A model generated the notes under the pieces. It had not been told where the DNA came from. It made no database searches and saw only the letters and a list, made by a program, of their open reading frames with translations. The translations under genes were made by a program, and so were the position numbers. Positions 17,869 through 25,644 of a DNA stretch of 64,000 nucleotides are shown here, piece by piece. The DNA is from Clostridia bacterium (GTDB taxonomy: Bacteria > Bacillota > Clostridia > Oscillospirales > Acutalibacteraceae), in contig JAFRLW010000028.1 of NCBI GenBank assembly GCA_017431035.1, positions 135,823 to 199,822 of the forward strand, given 5' to 3'. Each line of letters starts with the position of its first letter. Within the stretch, counting starts at the first letter, position 1.

Positions 17869-18918
17869 TTAAATCTCCGTTTTTATTTTACTTAAAGTTT
17901 CTTCTATCTTCTTTTCTATCATAAAAAAGCCTAAATCGTTCGGGTGTACGCCGTCTATGGTTGCATCATAGGCATACTCACCGTAAAACTCGGCGCCGTC
18001 AATAAAATAAACGTTATCGCCATTATTTTTGGCTTTTTTATAGGTATCAAAAACAACCTCTTTGCGCTCATTATACTGCAAACAGTCGGGATTATCGGGC
18101 GCAGATACGATTATTATCGGCAAATCTTTGTTAGTGACCCTTACAAGTTTATAAAAATCATAGTGACGGCGGCGCAGTTCCTCATCGTCCTTTGCGTTGT
18201 GGTCAAAACAGTATACAAAGGCGGACATATCAAGCCCCTTTATATAATTTGCAATTTCCGCCTCGCCCTTGCATTTGCTCGCAAAACCGAGATTGATATA
18301 GTCAAGCCCCGTTTTCCTTGAAAATATAGCGGTATAGCAGTTCCCCGGTCTTGAAGCGGCGGCGCCTTCGGTTATGCTTGAGCCGTAAAACACCACCGGT
18401 TTACCCTCGTTTTTATAAGGGGAGACGGGCAAAACCTCGCTCTCGCCTTTTAGTCCTATATACAGTTCGCACACGTTGTCAAAAAGCGGGAAGTTAATGG
18501 TGTATTCGCCCATTTTGCCGTCGGTTTTTACTATATCGCAAAAACCGTTTTTAGCATTGGTTTTCGGTAAATAAGTGCCTACATACTTATCCTCTTTATA
18601 AATATCAAATCCCGACTGGGCGCAAAGGGTCATCATATTAAGTTGAATATTGTTCTCCTGCCTTGCAAAAAGAGCGATATAAGGCGAGTTTGTAGAAAAA
18701 CGTATTCTTCCGCCCGCCGTATTTGCGTTAAGAGTCTTAAAAACGCCGTCAAAGTCTTTTATAACCTCGCTTTTCACCCTTAAATATCTTTTTTCACCCT
18801 CGTCATAAAAAACGCCGTAGGTCTTAAAAACAGGGGCTTTGGCACTTATCCAAATCAAATTATCCGCTTTAAGTCTGTCGCCTAAAACGATTTTTTCATC
18901 CAATTCCTTTACAACCAT
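17869..18918 (-). CDS. SGNH/GDSL hydrolase with N-terminal beta-sandwich domain
   Basis: A 349-residue protein without a signal peptide. Residues 1-165 look like the jelly-roll accessory domain of SsfX3-like esterases. The catalytic domain has block I VFYGSSITEGAA with the nucleophile Ser near residue 178, a block II Gly/Asn (NLGFASKCKGE) and block V DGVHPNDLGF with catalytic Asp and His near 325-328. Such enzymes deacetylate or de-esterify sugars. A GGTGGA weakly precedes the ATG. The substrate cannot be read from the sequence. Confidence 0.85.
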   Translation of the reverse strand: MVVKELDEKIVLGDRLKADNLIWISAKAPVFKTYGVFYDEGEKRYLRVKSEVIKDFDGVFKTLNANTAGGRIRFSTNSPYIALFARQENNIQLNMMTLCAQSGFDIYKEDKYVGTYLPKTNAKNGFCDIVKTDGKMGEYTINFPLFDNVCELYIGLKGESEVLPVSPYKNEGKPVVFYGSSITEGAAASRPGNCYTAIFSRKTGLDYINLGFASKCKGEAEIANYIKGLDMSAFVYCFDHNAKDDEELRRRHYDFYKLVRVTNKDLPIIIVSAPDNPDCLQYNERKEVVFDTYKKAKNNGDNVYFIDGAEFYGEYAYDATIDGVHPNDLGFFMIEKKIEETLSKIKTEI

Positions 18919-19075
18919 TATTCCACCACGCTTATCTTACGTTATACAGTAATTATATAATAGTTTATAGCAAGATACAAGTTTTTGTTTTTGTGCAAAT
19001 AAGTTGTTTACATCGTGTCAATAGCGTGTTATAACGGCTATGCTGACACCGTGTCAATATGTTTTAGAAGATACT

Positions 19076-19246
19076 ATGATAAAAGGAACGCCCGAACTTA
19101 TCAAAGGCCGCAGGGAAGAGATTTTATTTTCTTTTAAGATTTCCTACGGAAAGTCCCTTGAACTTATGGAGAAAATACTAAACCGCCATATAAGCAAAAT
19201 GAGCAAGGAAGACACAAAACGATTTATATATGCCTTTTTCCCTTAA
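19076..19246 (+). pseudogene. Remnant of a TetR-family regulator (internal deletion)
   Basis: A 56-codon open frame. Its start, TPELIKGRREEIL, matches the N-terminus of a TetR subfamily (usual form TPELIxARREEI), and its end, KMSKEDTKRFIYAFFP, resembles a C-terminal segment of the same subfamily; the helix-turn-helix and most of the ligand domain are missing. The simplest reading is an in-frame internal deletion plus C-terminal loss. Two copies of CGTGTCAATA (19014-19023 and 19050-19059, 36 bases apart) lie just upstream and could be former operator sites. The match is from memory of the family, not a search. Confidence 0.45.
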
Positions 19247-19290
19247 ACAGTAGTAATACGGTGCTTCTTATAGACTTCCGGCAGGACGAG

Positions 19291-19376
19291 GCGACCGCTT
19301 CGCCGAACCGGATGCTTCTTCCTATACTATTCATCTTACACAAAACAAAAAAGACACCGTAAAGGTGTCTTTTTTG
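19291..19376. repeat. 86-bp direct repeat, copy 1 (contains a terminator hairpin)
   Basis: Matches 21636-21721 with a single difference near the right end (T against C). It includes CGACCGCTTCGCCGAACCGG at its left and the terminator arms AGACACC (19352-19358) and GGTGTCT (19364-19370) between A- and T-runs at its right. Copy 2 lies just beyond the 3' end of tRNA-Tyr. The two copies bracket about 2.3 kb that holds the broken SRA-HNH gene and the SANT-like gene. Confidence 0.95.
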
Positions 19377-19515
19377 AAATTATCACTCAAAAACGCAAAA
19401 ATTAAAGCATTTATAATGATATATCACCTCACTGCGATATGATATACAACTTTTGCGCCGTTTTGTCTCTTGTTTATATTGTACTTAATGCTACCGCTAG
19501 TATAATTGCCATTTT

Positions 19516-20225
19516 TCACTCGATATTATCATGCTTACGCAAATTGCATGATGCACAAAGAAGCTGGATATTGGCCGCTGTAGTTGACGATCCTCCTTTA
19601 GAAAATGGAATGATGTGATCATAGTGGAGGTTTTTATCCGAACCACAATAGACGCATCGTCCTTTGTCTCGCTGCCATACTTCGACCTTTACACTAGTTG
19701 GAATCAGTCGGTTGTGTTCTTGCTCCAACAACGTCGGTTTATTATACGTCACATCTGAATCGTATGTTTCATCAATCATTTCAAGCCTAAATTTGAACAC
19801 ATCGCGCGCTCCTGACGGCTCTGTCCACGCATCAGCCAGACGGAAAACCCGTTATACGACCAAATCCCGGCCTTTATTTTTTCATATACTTTTATTATTT
19901 TTGGTGCATAACCCATTTGATAACTTTTTGCTGCTTCATTAAACTTTCCGTTTTCTGTTAAAATCCCGGAAGGTAATGTCATAGGCTGATCGACATCCTT
20001 TGGATCTTTGCCAGCCGGAACATAGTTTGATTGAACATCATGACCTTCGTAAATAATTGTTGTTCCATCATCTTCAAAGCGATCGGCATAGGGCGCGTTC
20101 GGGCGGACGCTCATGAGAATAATGCCGTACTCTTTGTTAGCCACATTAAAATTCATCCCACGTTGAATAGAAAATCCTTCTTCAATTGTCATATCAACAT
20201 AACGGATAATGTCGCCTCGTTTCAT
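19516..20225 (-). pseudogene. SRA(YDG)-HNH modification-dependent endonuclease, frameshifted
   Basis: Two overlapping frames read as one protein broken by a one-base deletion. The upstream frame (20225 to about 19845) encodes an SRA/YDG-like domain: RPNAPYADRFEDDGTTIIYEG and later IKAGIWSYNGF. The downstream frame (to 19516) encodes VKVEVWQRDKGRCVYCG...YDHIIPFSKGG...LLCASCN, a complete HNH motif with its zinc cysteines. Adding one T to the TTTT run (minus strand; plus 19844-19847) joins them as NGFFRLADAWTEPSGARDVFKF, giving about 236 residues. SRA-HNH proteins such as ScoMcrA cut DNA with modified cytosines. Either the gene is dead or the run is a sequencing error; a start inside the HNH frame is possible too. 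Confidence 0.78.
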
Positions 20226-20455
20226 TTATTATTCTCCTTTTTATTACGTATGTCAATTAACCATTTGCATTTGTATTTGAAATGGCGAGATCATTGCAGT
20301 ACTTTTTTGCCGGACAAAAGCTGTATCAAACATGTGAACGTTCATGCTACGCCATTGTATTCGACATTCTTGTAATCCACGAAAATGCAAATGTTCCGGA
20401 TTATAAGTATTTGCGACGGTTCTAGTTTAGCAAATAAACGTTCACTTTTATTAGG
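20226..20455. other. AT-rich intergenic region
   Basis: 230 bases between two minus-strand genes. No ORF, tRNA or strong hairpin was recognised; it presumably holds the promoter of the SRA-HNH gene. Confidence 0.4.
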
Positions 20456-20785
20456 CTAGTCTTTTTTGCCTAATTTTTTTAGTCGTGAGTTTATAGAGCC
20501 GCTCGTACGCTGAAAAAGCCCCGCAATTTCTTTTATTGCTTTCCCGTCTTCAAAAAGTCGAACCAATTGTTCATCATCGTTTTTTGACCATGGCTTACCG
20601 GCGTTTTCAAGTTGCTTACGGGTTGATGTTTTTTCCACCTTAATCAATTGCTCTTTTGCAACATAAAGCGCTCTAATGATGTCCGGTTCGTTAAAACAAC
20701 TATTCTTTGAGAAAACTTCGCCGGTTATCGGATTAACACCATTTGCTAACGCCTCAATAATTCTTCTCGCTTGTACAATATCCAT
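20456..20785 (-). CDS. Small SANT/Myb-like DNA-binding protein
   Basis: A 109-residue protein. The N-terminal half (ARRIIEALANGVNPITGEVF) is a widespread small-domain signature in Clostridia mobile regions. The C-terminal half (GKPWSKNDDEQLVRLFEDGKAIKEIAGLFQRTSGSI) has the Trp-containing helix and helix-turn-helix of SANT/Myb-like domains. The expected role is DNA binding; partners are unknown. It lies between the 86-bp repeats with the SRA-HNH gene and may belong to the same cargo. Confidence 0.7.
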   Translation of the reverse strand: MDIVQARRIIEALANGVNPITGEVFSKNSCFNEPDIIRALYVAKEQLIKVEKTSTRKQLENAGKPWSKNDDEQLVRLFEDGKAIKEIAGLFQRTSGSINSRLKKLGKKD

Positions 20786-21490
20786 ATAACATAACTCCCT
20801 ATTATATTCAAAATTATATCCTTACGCCACGTTTTGTATTAAAAAATCTTTATTTGTTTTTCCTCGATCTCGTAGTATTACGAGTGTCAATGCCTTTCAT
20901 AATGATTTATGTTTTTAATATCAGCTGTCAACAACTCATTTTTCAACTTTTAGTTTTGTTCCAATATGAGCGTGGATTCTTACTTTTTATCAGCATCTCG
21001 GCAATGTCTGAACACAAAACCACATTTTGACTCTCTACATTCCAAACAGCACGTACTATTACATTTTCAAAAAAATGGGTGTATGTTTTTGAGTGTTTTT
21101 CATTATTGTTTCATTCGTTTCATTCAATTGCCCATACTGTATCATCACCGCAGATATTGCGTATTTTAAGTAATAGCAATAACTTTTCACTGTATACGTC
21201 CCAAAACTCCTTTGTTTTTTACCGTTTACTATAACATAACCGACAATAACAGCAAAGTCAATACATTTGTCATACAAATTTGAAAATATGCAACTCACAA
21301 CTCCATTTAAGGCGAATGATATAAATCCACTCATACCTACATGTATTATGCACCCTGAAAAAACAAAAAAAATGTATCATCATTGCAAAGGATTTATACA
21401 CGTTAAAGCGTGATGATATGCAGCCCTGACAGGCTGATAAGATACAATGTGCAAAGCACATTGAAGATATACCACCCGCTTCGCAATGGA
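20786..21490. other. Non-coding, hairpin-containing decayed region
   Basis: About 700 bases with no convincing gene; short frames here lack ribosome sites and recognisable sequence. Toward the right end are clean hairpins: CAGCC/GGCTG at 21421-21436 and CAATGTGC/GCACATTG at 21445-21463. They continue into the tRNA-Tyr tail element. Confidence 0.5.
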
Positions 21491-21721
21491 TAAAAAAAGC
21501 CAGTCGAGCGACTTGCTTATTTTTGGTGAGATAGGATGGGTACTCTGCGCCTCATGATTTTTTGGCCGCCCCGGGCGGATACGAAAAATATATGCTGCTC
21601 GAGACTTCACGGTTCGCAAACTTTATCGCAAGTTTGCGACCGCTTCGCCGAACCGGATGCTTCTTCCTATACTATTCATCTTACACAAAACAAAAAAGAC
21701 ACCGTAAAGGTGTCCTTTTTG
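21491..21721 (-). repeat. tRNA-Tyr tail element: terminator, structured insert, tRNA-3'-end-like copy, second terminator
   Basis: Read from tRNA-Tyr on the minus strand: terminator arms GACACC/GGTGTC, then nested hairpins (CGGTTCG...CGAACCG around GCAAACTT...AAGTTTGC; and a T-run/A-run stem around CCGCCCGGGGCGG), then GTACCCATCCTATCTCACCA (21524-21543), which resembles the tRNA-Tyr 3' end GAATCCATCCTCTCCCACCA, then a second terminator (AGCAAGTCG/CGACTGGCT, 21498-21517, with seven T). The order terminator-insert-tRNA tail copy-terminator is the same as behind tRNA-Leu at 33280. The tail copy has diverged at several positions. Confidence 0.7.
21636..21721. repeat. 86-bp direct repeat, copy 2 (next to tRNA-Tyr)
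   Basis: Partner of the copy at 19291-19376, with one mismatch. It begins inside a larger hairpin (CGCAAACTT...) that is missing from copy 1 and includes the tRNA-Tyr terminator. Its right end stops four bases before the encoded CCA of tRNA-Tyr. Confidence 0.95.
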
Positions 21722-21724
21722 TTT

Positions 21725-21809
21725 TGGTGGGAGAGGATGGATTCGAACCATCGAAGGCAAAGCCAACAGATTTACAGTCTGCCCCATTTGGCCACTCTGG
21801 AACTCTCCC
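21725..21809 (-). tRNA. tRNA-Tyr (anticodon GTA)
   Basis: 85-nt class II tRNA on the minus strand: acceptor GGGAGAG with CTCTCCC, anticodon loop CTGTAAA (GTA) between CAGA and TCTG, a long variable arm (TTGGCTTTGCCTTCG), T-arm GATGGTTCGAATCCATC, discriminator A and encoded CCA. It follows tRNA-Thr with a 19-base gap, so the two are one transcript. Confidence 0.95.
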
Positions 21810-21828
21810 GTATTTATATTTCAGATGA

Positions 21829-21904
21829 TGGAGCTGGTGGACGGACTTGAACCCCCGACCTGCTGATTACAAATCAGCTGCTCTACCAACTGAGCTACAC
21901 CAGC
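21829..21904 (-). tRNA. tRNA-Thr (anticodon TGT)
   Basis: 76-nt tRNA on the minus strand: acceptor GCTGGTG with CACCAGC, D-arm GCTCAGTTGGTAGAGC, anticodon stem CTGAT/ATCAG around TTGTA (TGT), T-arm GGGGGTTCAAGTCCGTC, discriminator T and encoded CCA. Confidence 0.95.
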
Positions 21905-22035
21905 ATTTTTAAGCGCCCAATAAATATATCACAAATAATCGGTAAAGTCAAGATTTTTTTGCTTTTATTTTTGATTTGAGAAGGCTTTTTTTGTCAAAAA
22001 TGAAAATATAAACTTTTTTGACGGAGTAAGGTTAT

Positions 22036-23136
22036 ATGAAGAAGATTTTTATTTTGCTTTTTATAACAATCTTAGCGGTAGGATTTTTATCCTCCTGCAA
22101 AAAGGAAAACGGCGAAACGGTTATTTCCGTTTTAGGAGAAAGCCCCGTTTTTTTAGAAGAAGCAGCCGAACAATACAACAAAAAACACAATGAGAAGATA
22201 GTGATAAAAGTGGGAAACAAAGCAGATTCTTCCGCAGCCGCTATCGTATTTGACCTTGATGATTATAATACAGTAAAAGAAAAATATCAGATTTCAAGTC
22301 CTGATAGTTTCACGGCTAATCTCTATGACCGGCGTTTTGCCGCAACAGAGGACGGAAAGGCTTATGCTTTGCCGCTACTTTGCGACTGCGGTGTTTTTTT
22401 ATATAACAAAGACATAATAAAAGAGACCGATATCACTGATTTTAACGCCCTTAAATCCGCCATTTATAAGGCGGATATAAAAAGCCCGCTATCGCTTGCA
22501 AAAGAGGATTTAGAACTTTATTCCCTATCGCTCTCAGGTGGTACTGTTTATTTTGAACTTGAAATGAGCGACGACTATTCTTTTACGCCTTTTGCGTATA
22601 AAAACGCACAAAAAACGGCGCTTCGCTACGGCGAAAACCTAAAGTCTTTTGTTGATTTTTTCAAAGACAAAACTTATATCTGCGACACGAGGAAAGAAGC
22701 GATAAACTCGGTGACCTCAGGCGACAAGGCGCTGACTTTTATAAAAACTTCTTATCTTGACAAACTGCCGGACGGCACCTCACTTCTCCCGTTTTTATCG
22801 GGCGAGGGCGAGGACAAAAAAAGCGCTGTTTTTATATACCCCACAATGTACTTTTCATTTTTAGAGAATAAAAGCAGTAAAACGGCGGAGGATTTTTTTG
22901 GGTTTTTGCTATATGAAAGTACGTCCGCAAAGAGCCACCGTCTTTTTTCACCTTATAAAAAAACCGAAAACGGTGACAAAACAATGGAAAATCTTATAAA
23001 AAACAATGATATAATCATCCTGTCAAAAAACGCAAGAAAAGATTTTCAAACCGCTTTTTTTGATATAATAAAAGAGTATTCAAAAGGCTTTGTCACCTGG
23101 AACGAGGCGGAAAAAAGAATAAAATCGGCGTTTTAG
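22036..23136 (+). CDS. Substrate-binding-protein-like lipoprotein
   Basis: A 366-residue protein with a lipoprotein signal peptide (hydrophobic residues 5-18, lipobox LSSC with Cys about residue 21). The rest resembles a family-1 extracellular solute-binding protein: VISVLGESPVFLEEAAEQYNKK, a central ALPLLCDCGVFLYNKDI and hinge segments. No permease or ATPase gene is beside it, so it is an orphan binding protein or a distant member. It has its own ribosome site (GGAGTAAGG) and ends just before a terminator. Confidence 0.75.
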   Translation: MKKIFILLFITILAVGFLSSCKKENGETVISVLGESPVFLEEAAEQYNKKHNEKIVIKVGNKADSSAAAIVFDLDDYNTVKEKYQISSPDSFTANLYDRRFAATEDGKAYALPLLCDCGVFLYNKDIIKETDITDFNALKSAIYKADIKSPLSLAKEDLELYSLSLSGGTVYFELEMSDDYSFTPFAYKNAQKTALRYGENLKSFVDFFKDKTYICDTRKEAINSVTSGDKALTFIKTSYLDKLPDGTSLLPFLSGEGEDKKSAVFIYPTMYFSFLENKSSKTAEDFFGFLLYESTSAKSHRLFSPYKKTENGDKTMENLIKNNDIIILSKNARKDFQTAFFDIIKEYSKGFVTWNEAEKRIKSAF

Positions 23137-23153
23137 AAAAAAGCATAAGATGA

Positions 23154-23185
23154 GCCCTGAAAACCGACTGTTTTCAGGGCTTTAT
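23154..23185 (+). terminator. Terminator between convergent lipoprotein and phosphatase genes
   Basis: A perfect 11-bp stem GCCCTGAAAAC (23154-23164)/GTTTTCAGGGC (23170-23180), loop CGACT, followed by TTTATATT. Confidence 0.85.
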
Positions 23186-23186
23186 A

Positions 23187-25457
23187 TTATTTAAGTGTTT
23201 CGGGATTGCCGTTTATCATAGCTTTTCTGAAGGCATTTATCGTATCGAGCGGAACACCTATTGATACAAGATAATTCACGGTTTTATCCCTCATGGTGTC
23301 TCCCGGTTTTGCCTTTATCTCATTTACAAGTCTCAAATAGTTGGAACTGTTGCACCTTGTTCTCTCCATTTGGGTTGTGTGGAACATTGTAAGTTCGTAA
23401 TCTTTATCTATATCCGACTGTTCCATACCGAGCACTTGCTCGAGCAAAAATGCCATAGTTCCCGTTCTGTCGGCACCGACAAGGCAATGGATATAAACCG
23501 GTTCCCCTTTTATAACGCCGTCCATACAAAACAATATAGATTCTTTCATGTATGGGTTTCTATTTGCGGAAATAGTATATTGCTTAAACGTGGCCGGTCG
23601 GTAAAAGGATATATTATCACCAAACGGGGAGACGGTATTTGCCGTTTCGCTTCCCCTCAGGTTTAACTCCCTTTTTATACCAAGTTCGTTAACAAAGGCA
23701 TTTATATCGTTTGTATGAATCTCGCCGCCACGGAAAATCAGTCCGTATTTTACGGTGCCTCCGTCGCATTTCCAACCGCCAAGATCACGCACGTTTACCG
23801 AAAGGGTGTTTATCCACCTTACACTATCAAGTGCGGTAACGGTACCCGAAACATTGCCGAGATCATATGCAACCGGAACACCGGGCTCGTTATTATAATA
23901 AATAGTATTCCCTACGGCTTTACCTACAGGTCTTACGTTGAACTGATTTACAAGAGGCATAACCTGTGTGATTTCGGGTGCGTAGTCTTTTATATTTGTA
24001 TATGAATAATCTTCGGGATTATAAGTAGTGTTATCAAGGTATTCTCTTACAATTTGCGGACACTGATGCCAAGTGTGGTTAAAATCGGTGATTTTCGCAT
24101 TCGGGTTAAACTCACTCTCAACAACTATCGGGTAGTCATCATTAAAATAAATGTGGAAAAGCAGGTAAATAGCGTCCTGATCGTTTACCACTCCGTTGCA
24201 GTCAAAGTCGCAATTGCCTTCTACCGGATATATATCGTCAAAATAGATATGGAAAAGCAGGTGAATAGCGTCCTGGTCATTTACGATACTGTCGCTGTTT
24301 GTATCGCCTGCTCTCTTGCCGTCAAAACTATCTTTATCAACGGCAATGGTTAAAGAGTTCGGCGCCACGGTAATGGTCTCACTCACGGTTTTAATGCCGT
24401 TTTCGTCATCATAATTATCTCCGTCGGAGATTATCACCCAATTACCCTCTGCGGCATACGTTCTTGTTATGGAAGAGGAGTTTGATACAATCAGCAAATC
24501 ACGCCACTCATAATCGTTATCATTATGCCAAACACCGACAAAAAGGTCGGTATCTTTTGCATTTACCGCCTCTGTAAACTCGCCGGAGCCGTTTTTTATA
24601 GGCGAAAACTTTTGCCTTAACCCGATAATTTTGTCAAAATAATCTTTTATATCGGAGTTTTCTTCAAGCTTACTCCAGTCAATAGCATTTCCGTCATTTC
24701 CGAGAAACTCCTCGCCCAGCGTTATAACCGGTTTACCCGGCATAATGGCGTTAAGTCCGAGGGCGTGTTTTTGAAGTGTAGAACTATTGCCGGTATAGGC
24801 GTTTACATCAATGCGGTTTAGTTTATCGCCGGTTTTAATATCGCTTGAGAGAACGGAATAAACCTCATAATTTCTTTCAAGCCAAGACGGAATACTGCCA
24901 CCGGAAAAGTCCTTTTGAGAGTAAAGAACAATATTGCCCTCTACCGCCTCTAAATCTTTTTTAAGAGAAGAAAAGATAGTTTCTTCAATATCACTTGTTA
25001 TCTCAAAACCGTCTATAAGATAAGTGTTTATAAGGTTTATAAGCGAAGTTTTAACGTTATTATAAATCGAGCCGTCGCTAAGGTCCATACCCTCAAAATC
25101 AACACAAGCGCCGACCGACAGTCCCGCTTTATGAAGTGAAGATATAACGCCTTTTAACTCATTATTTATCAAAACGTCGTTATTCTCAGAAGAAAGGTCA
25201 CCGTTTGATAAAAGGTTTTGCAAAAGGTCGCTTTTAAGCATTACCGACGAAATGTTTTCATTCGTTTTAAGATAATTTGTGTATGAGGAAAAGTTTGACA
25301 AAAAATCGTCAGCACTCAAAAATGCTATCAGATTATCGTCATTAAAATTGAAAATATGACTTTCATCCTGGGCTTTTGTAAGCGCTCTTGTAGGCAACAA
25401 AACAAATGTCATTACTATTGCCAAAAGAAGCGAAATCATACGGGAAGTTTTTCTCAT
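23187..25457 (-). CDS. Secreted multidomain protein: degenerate alpha-amylase + dockerin + tyrosine phosphatase
   Basis: A 756-residue exported protein with an N-terminal signal peptide (MRKTSRMISLLLAIVMTFVL) and a good start site (AAAGGAAAGGACAC). Residues ~40-370 resemble the second half of a GH13/pullulanase barrel plus C-domain (ITLGEEFL, AIDWSKL, IIGLRQKFSP), but catalytic positions look lost: DGFEIT where DGFRFD is usual, and LYSQKDF where the acid/base Glu is expected. Residues ~380-440 are two dockerin-type calcium repeats (GDTNSDSIVNDQDAI; DCNGVVNDQDAIY). Residues ~500-740 are a Y_phosphatase3-type tyrosine phosphatase with RDLGG and the P-loop HCLVGADRTG (Cys about 657). Expected to be outside the cell; no cohesin is in the window. 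The phosphatase part is closely similar to the gene at 28584. Confidence 0.85.
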   Translation of the reverse strand: MRKTSRMISLLLAIVMTFVLLPTRALTKAQDESHIFNFNDDNLIAFLSADDFLSNFSSYTNYLKTNENISSVMLKSDLLQNLLSNGDLSSENNDVLINNELKGVISSLHKAGLSVGACVDFEGMDLSDGSIYNNVKTSLINLINTYLIDGFEITSDIEETIFSSLKKDLEAVEGNIVLYSQKDFSGGSIPSWLERNYEVYSVLSSDIKTGDKLNRIDVNAYTGNSSTLQKHALGLNAIMPGKPVITLGEEFLGNDGNAIDWSKLEENSDIKDYFDKIIGLRQKFSPIKNGSGEFTEAVNAKDTDLFVGVWHNDNDYEWRDLLIVSNSSSITRTYAAEGNWVIISDGDNYDDENGIKTVSETITVAPNSLTIAVDKDSFDGKRAGDTNSDSIVNDQDAIHLLFHIYFDDIYPVEGNCDFDCNGVVNDQDAIYLLFHIYFNDDYPIVVESEFNPNAKITDFNHTWHQCPQIVREYLDNTTYNPEDYSYTNIKDYAPEITQVMPLVNQFNVRPVGKAVGNTIYYNNEPGVPVAYDLGNVSGTVTALDSVRWINTLSVNVRDLGGWKCDGGTVKYGLIFRGGEIHTNDINAFVNELGIKRELNLRGSETANTVSPFGDNISFYRPATFKQYTISANRNPYMKESILFCMDGVIKGEPVYIHCLVGADRTGTMAFLLEQVLGMEQSDIDKDYELTMFHTTQMERTRCNSSNYLRLVNEIKAKPGDTMRDKTVNYLVSIGVPLDTINAFRKAMINGNPETLK

Positions 25458-25586
25458 GTGTCCTTTCCTTTGTTCTGTAGTGTTTCGATTGTTTGTCGTG
25501 TTTTTTTCAAGAATAGATAATTAATTATAACATATATATATAAATTATGCAATTATTTTTTGCCTCCTATTTTACCCAAAATGATA

Positions 25587-25615
25587 TTGAAAATGAAAAG
25601 TCCCTGTGTTATAAT
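25587..25615 (+). promoter_or_regulatory. Promoter of glyA
   Basis: TTGAAA (25587-25592) and TATAAT (25610-25615) with a 17-base spacer, 30 bases before the glyA start. A GGGGCGG element precedes the ATG. Confidence 0.85.
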
Positions 25616-25644
25616 ACTTATACTATAAAAAAGGGGCGGATTTT

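Noticed and set aside
20966..21461. Several 60-90 residue frames on both strands
   Set aside because: No ribosome-binding sites, low-complexity Phe/His/Cys-rich content and mutual overlap; treated as non-coding.
21536..21850. Plus-strand frames of 88 and 104 residues next to tRNA-Tyr
   Set aside because: They translate the antisense of tRNA-Tyr and its tail element; such frames are common artefacts beside tRNA genes.
23187..25457. Functional pullulanase or alpha-amylase
   Set aside because: The usual catalytic Arg/Asp and Glu positions appear replaced, so no activity is claimed.
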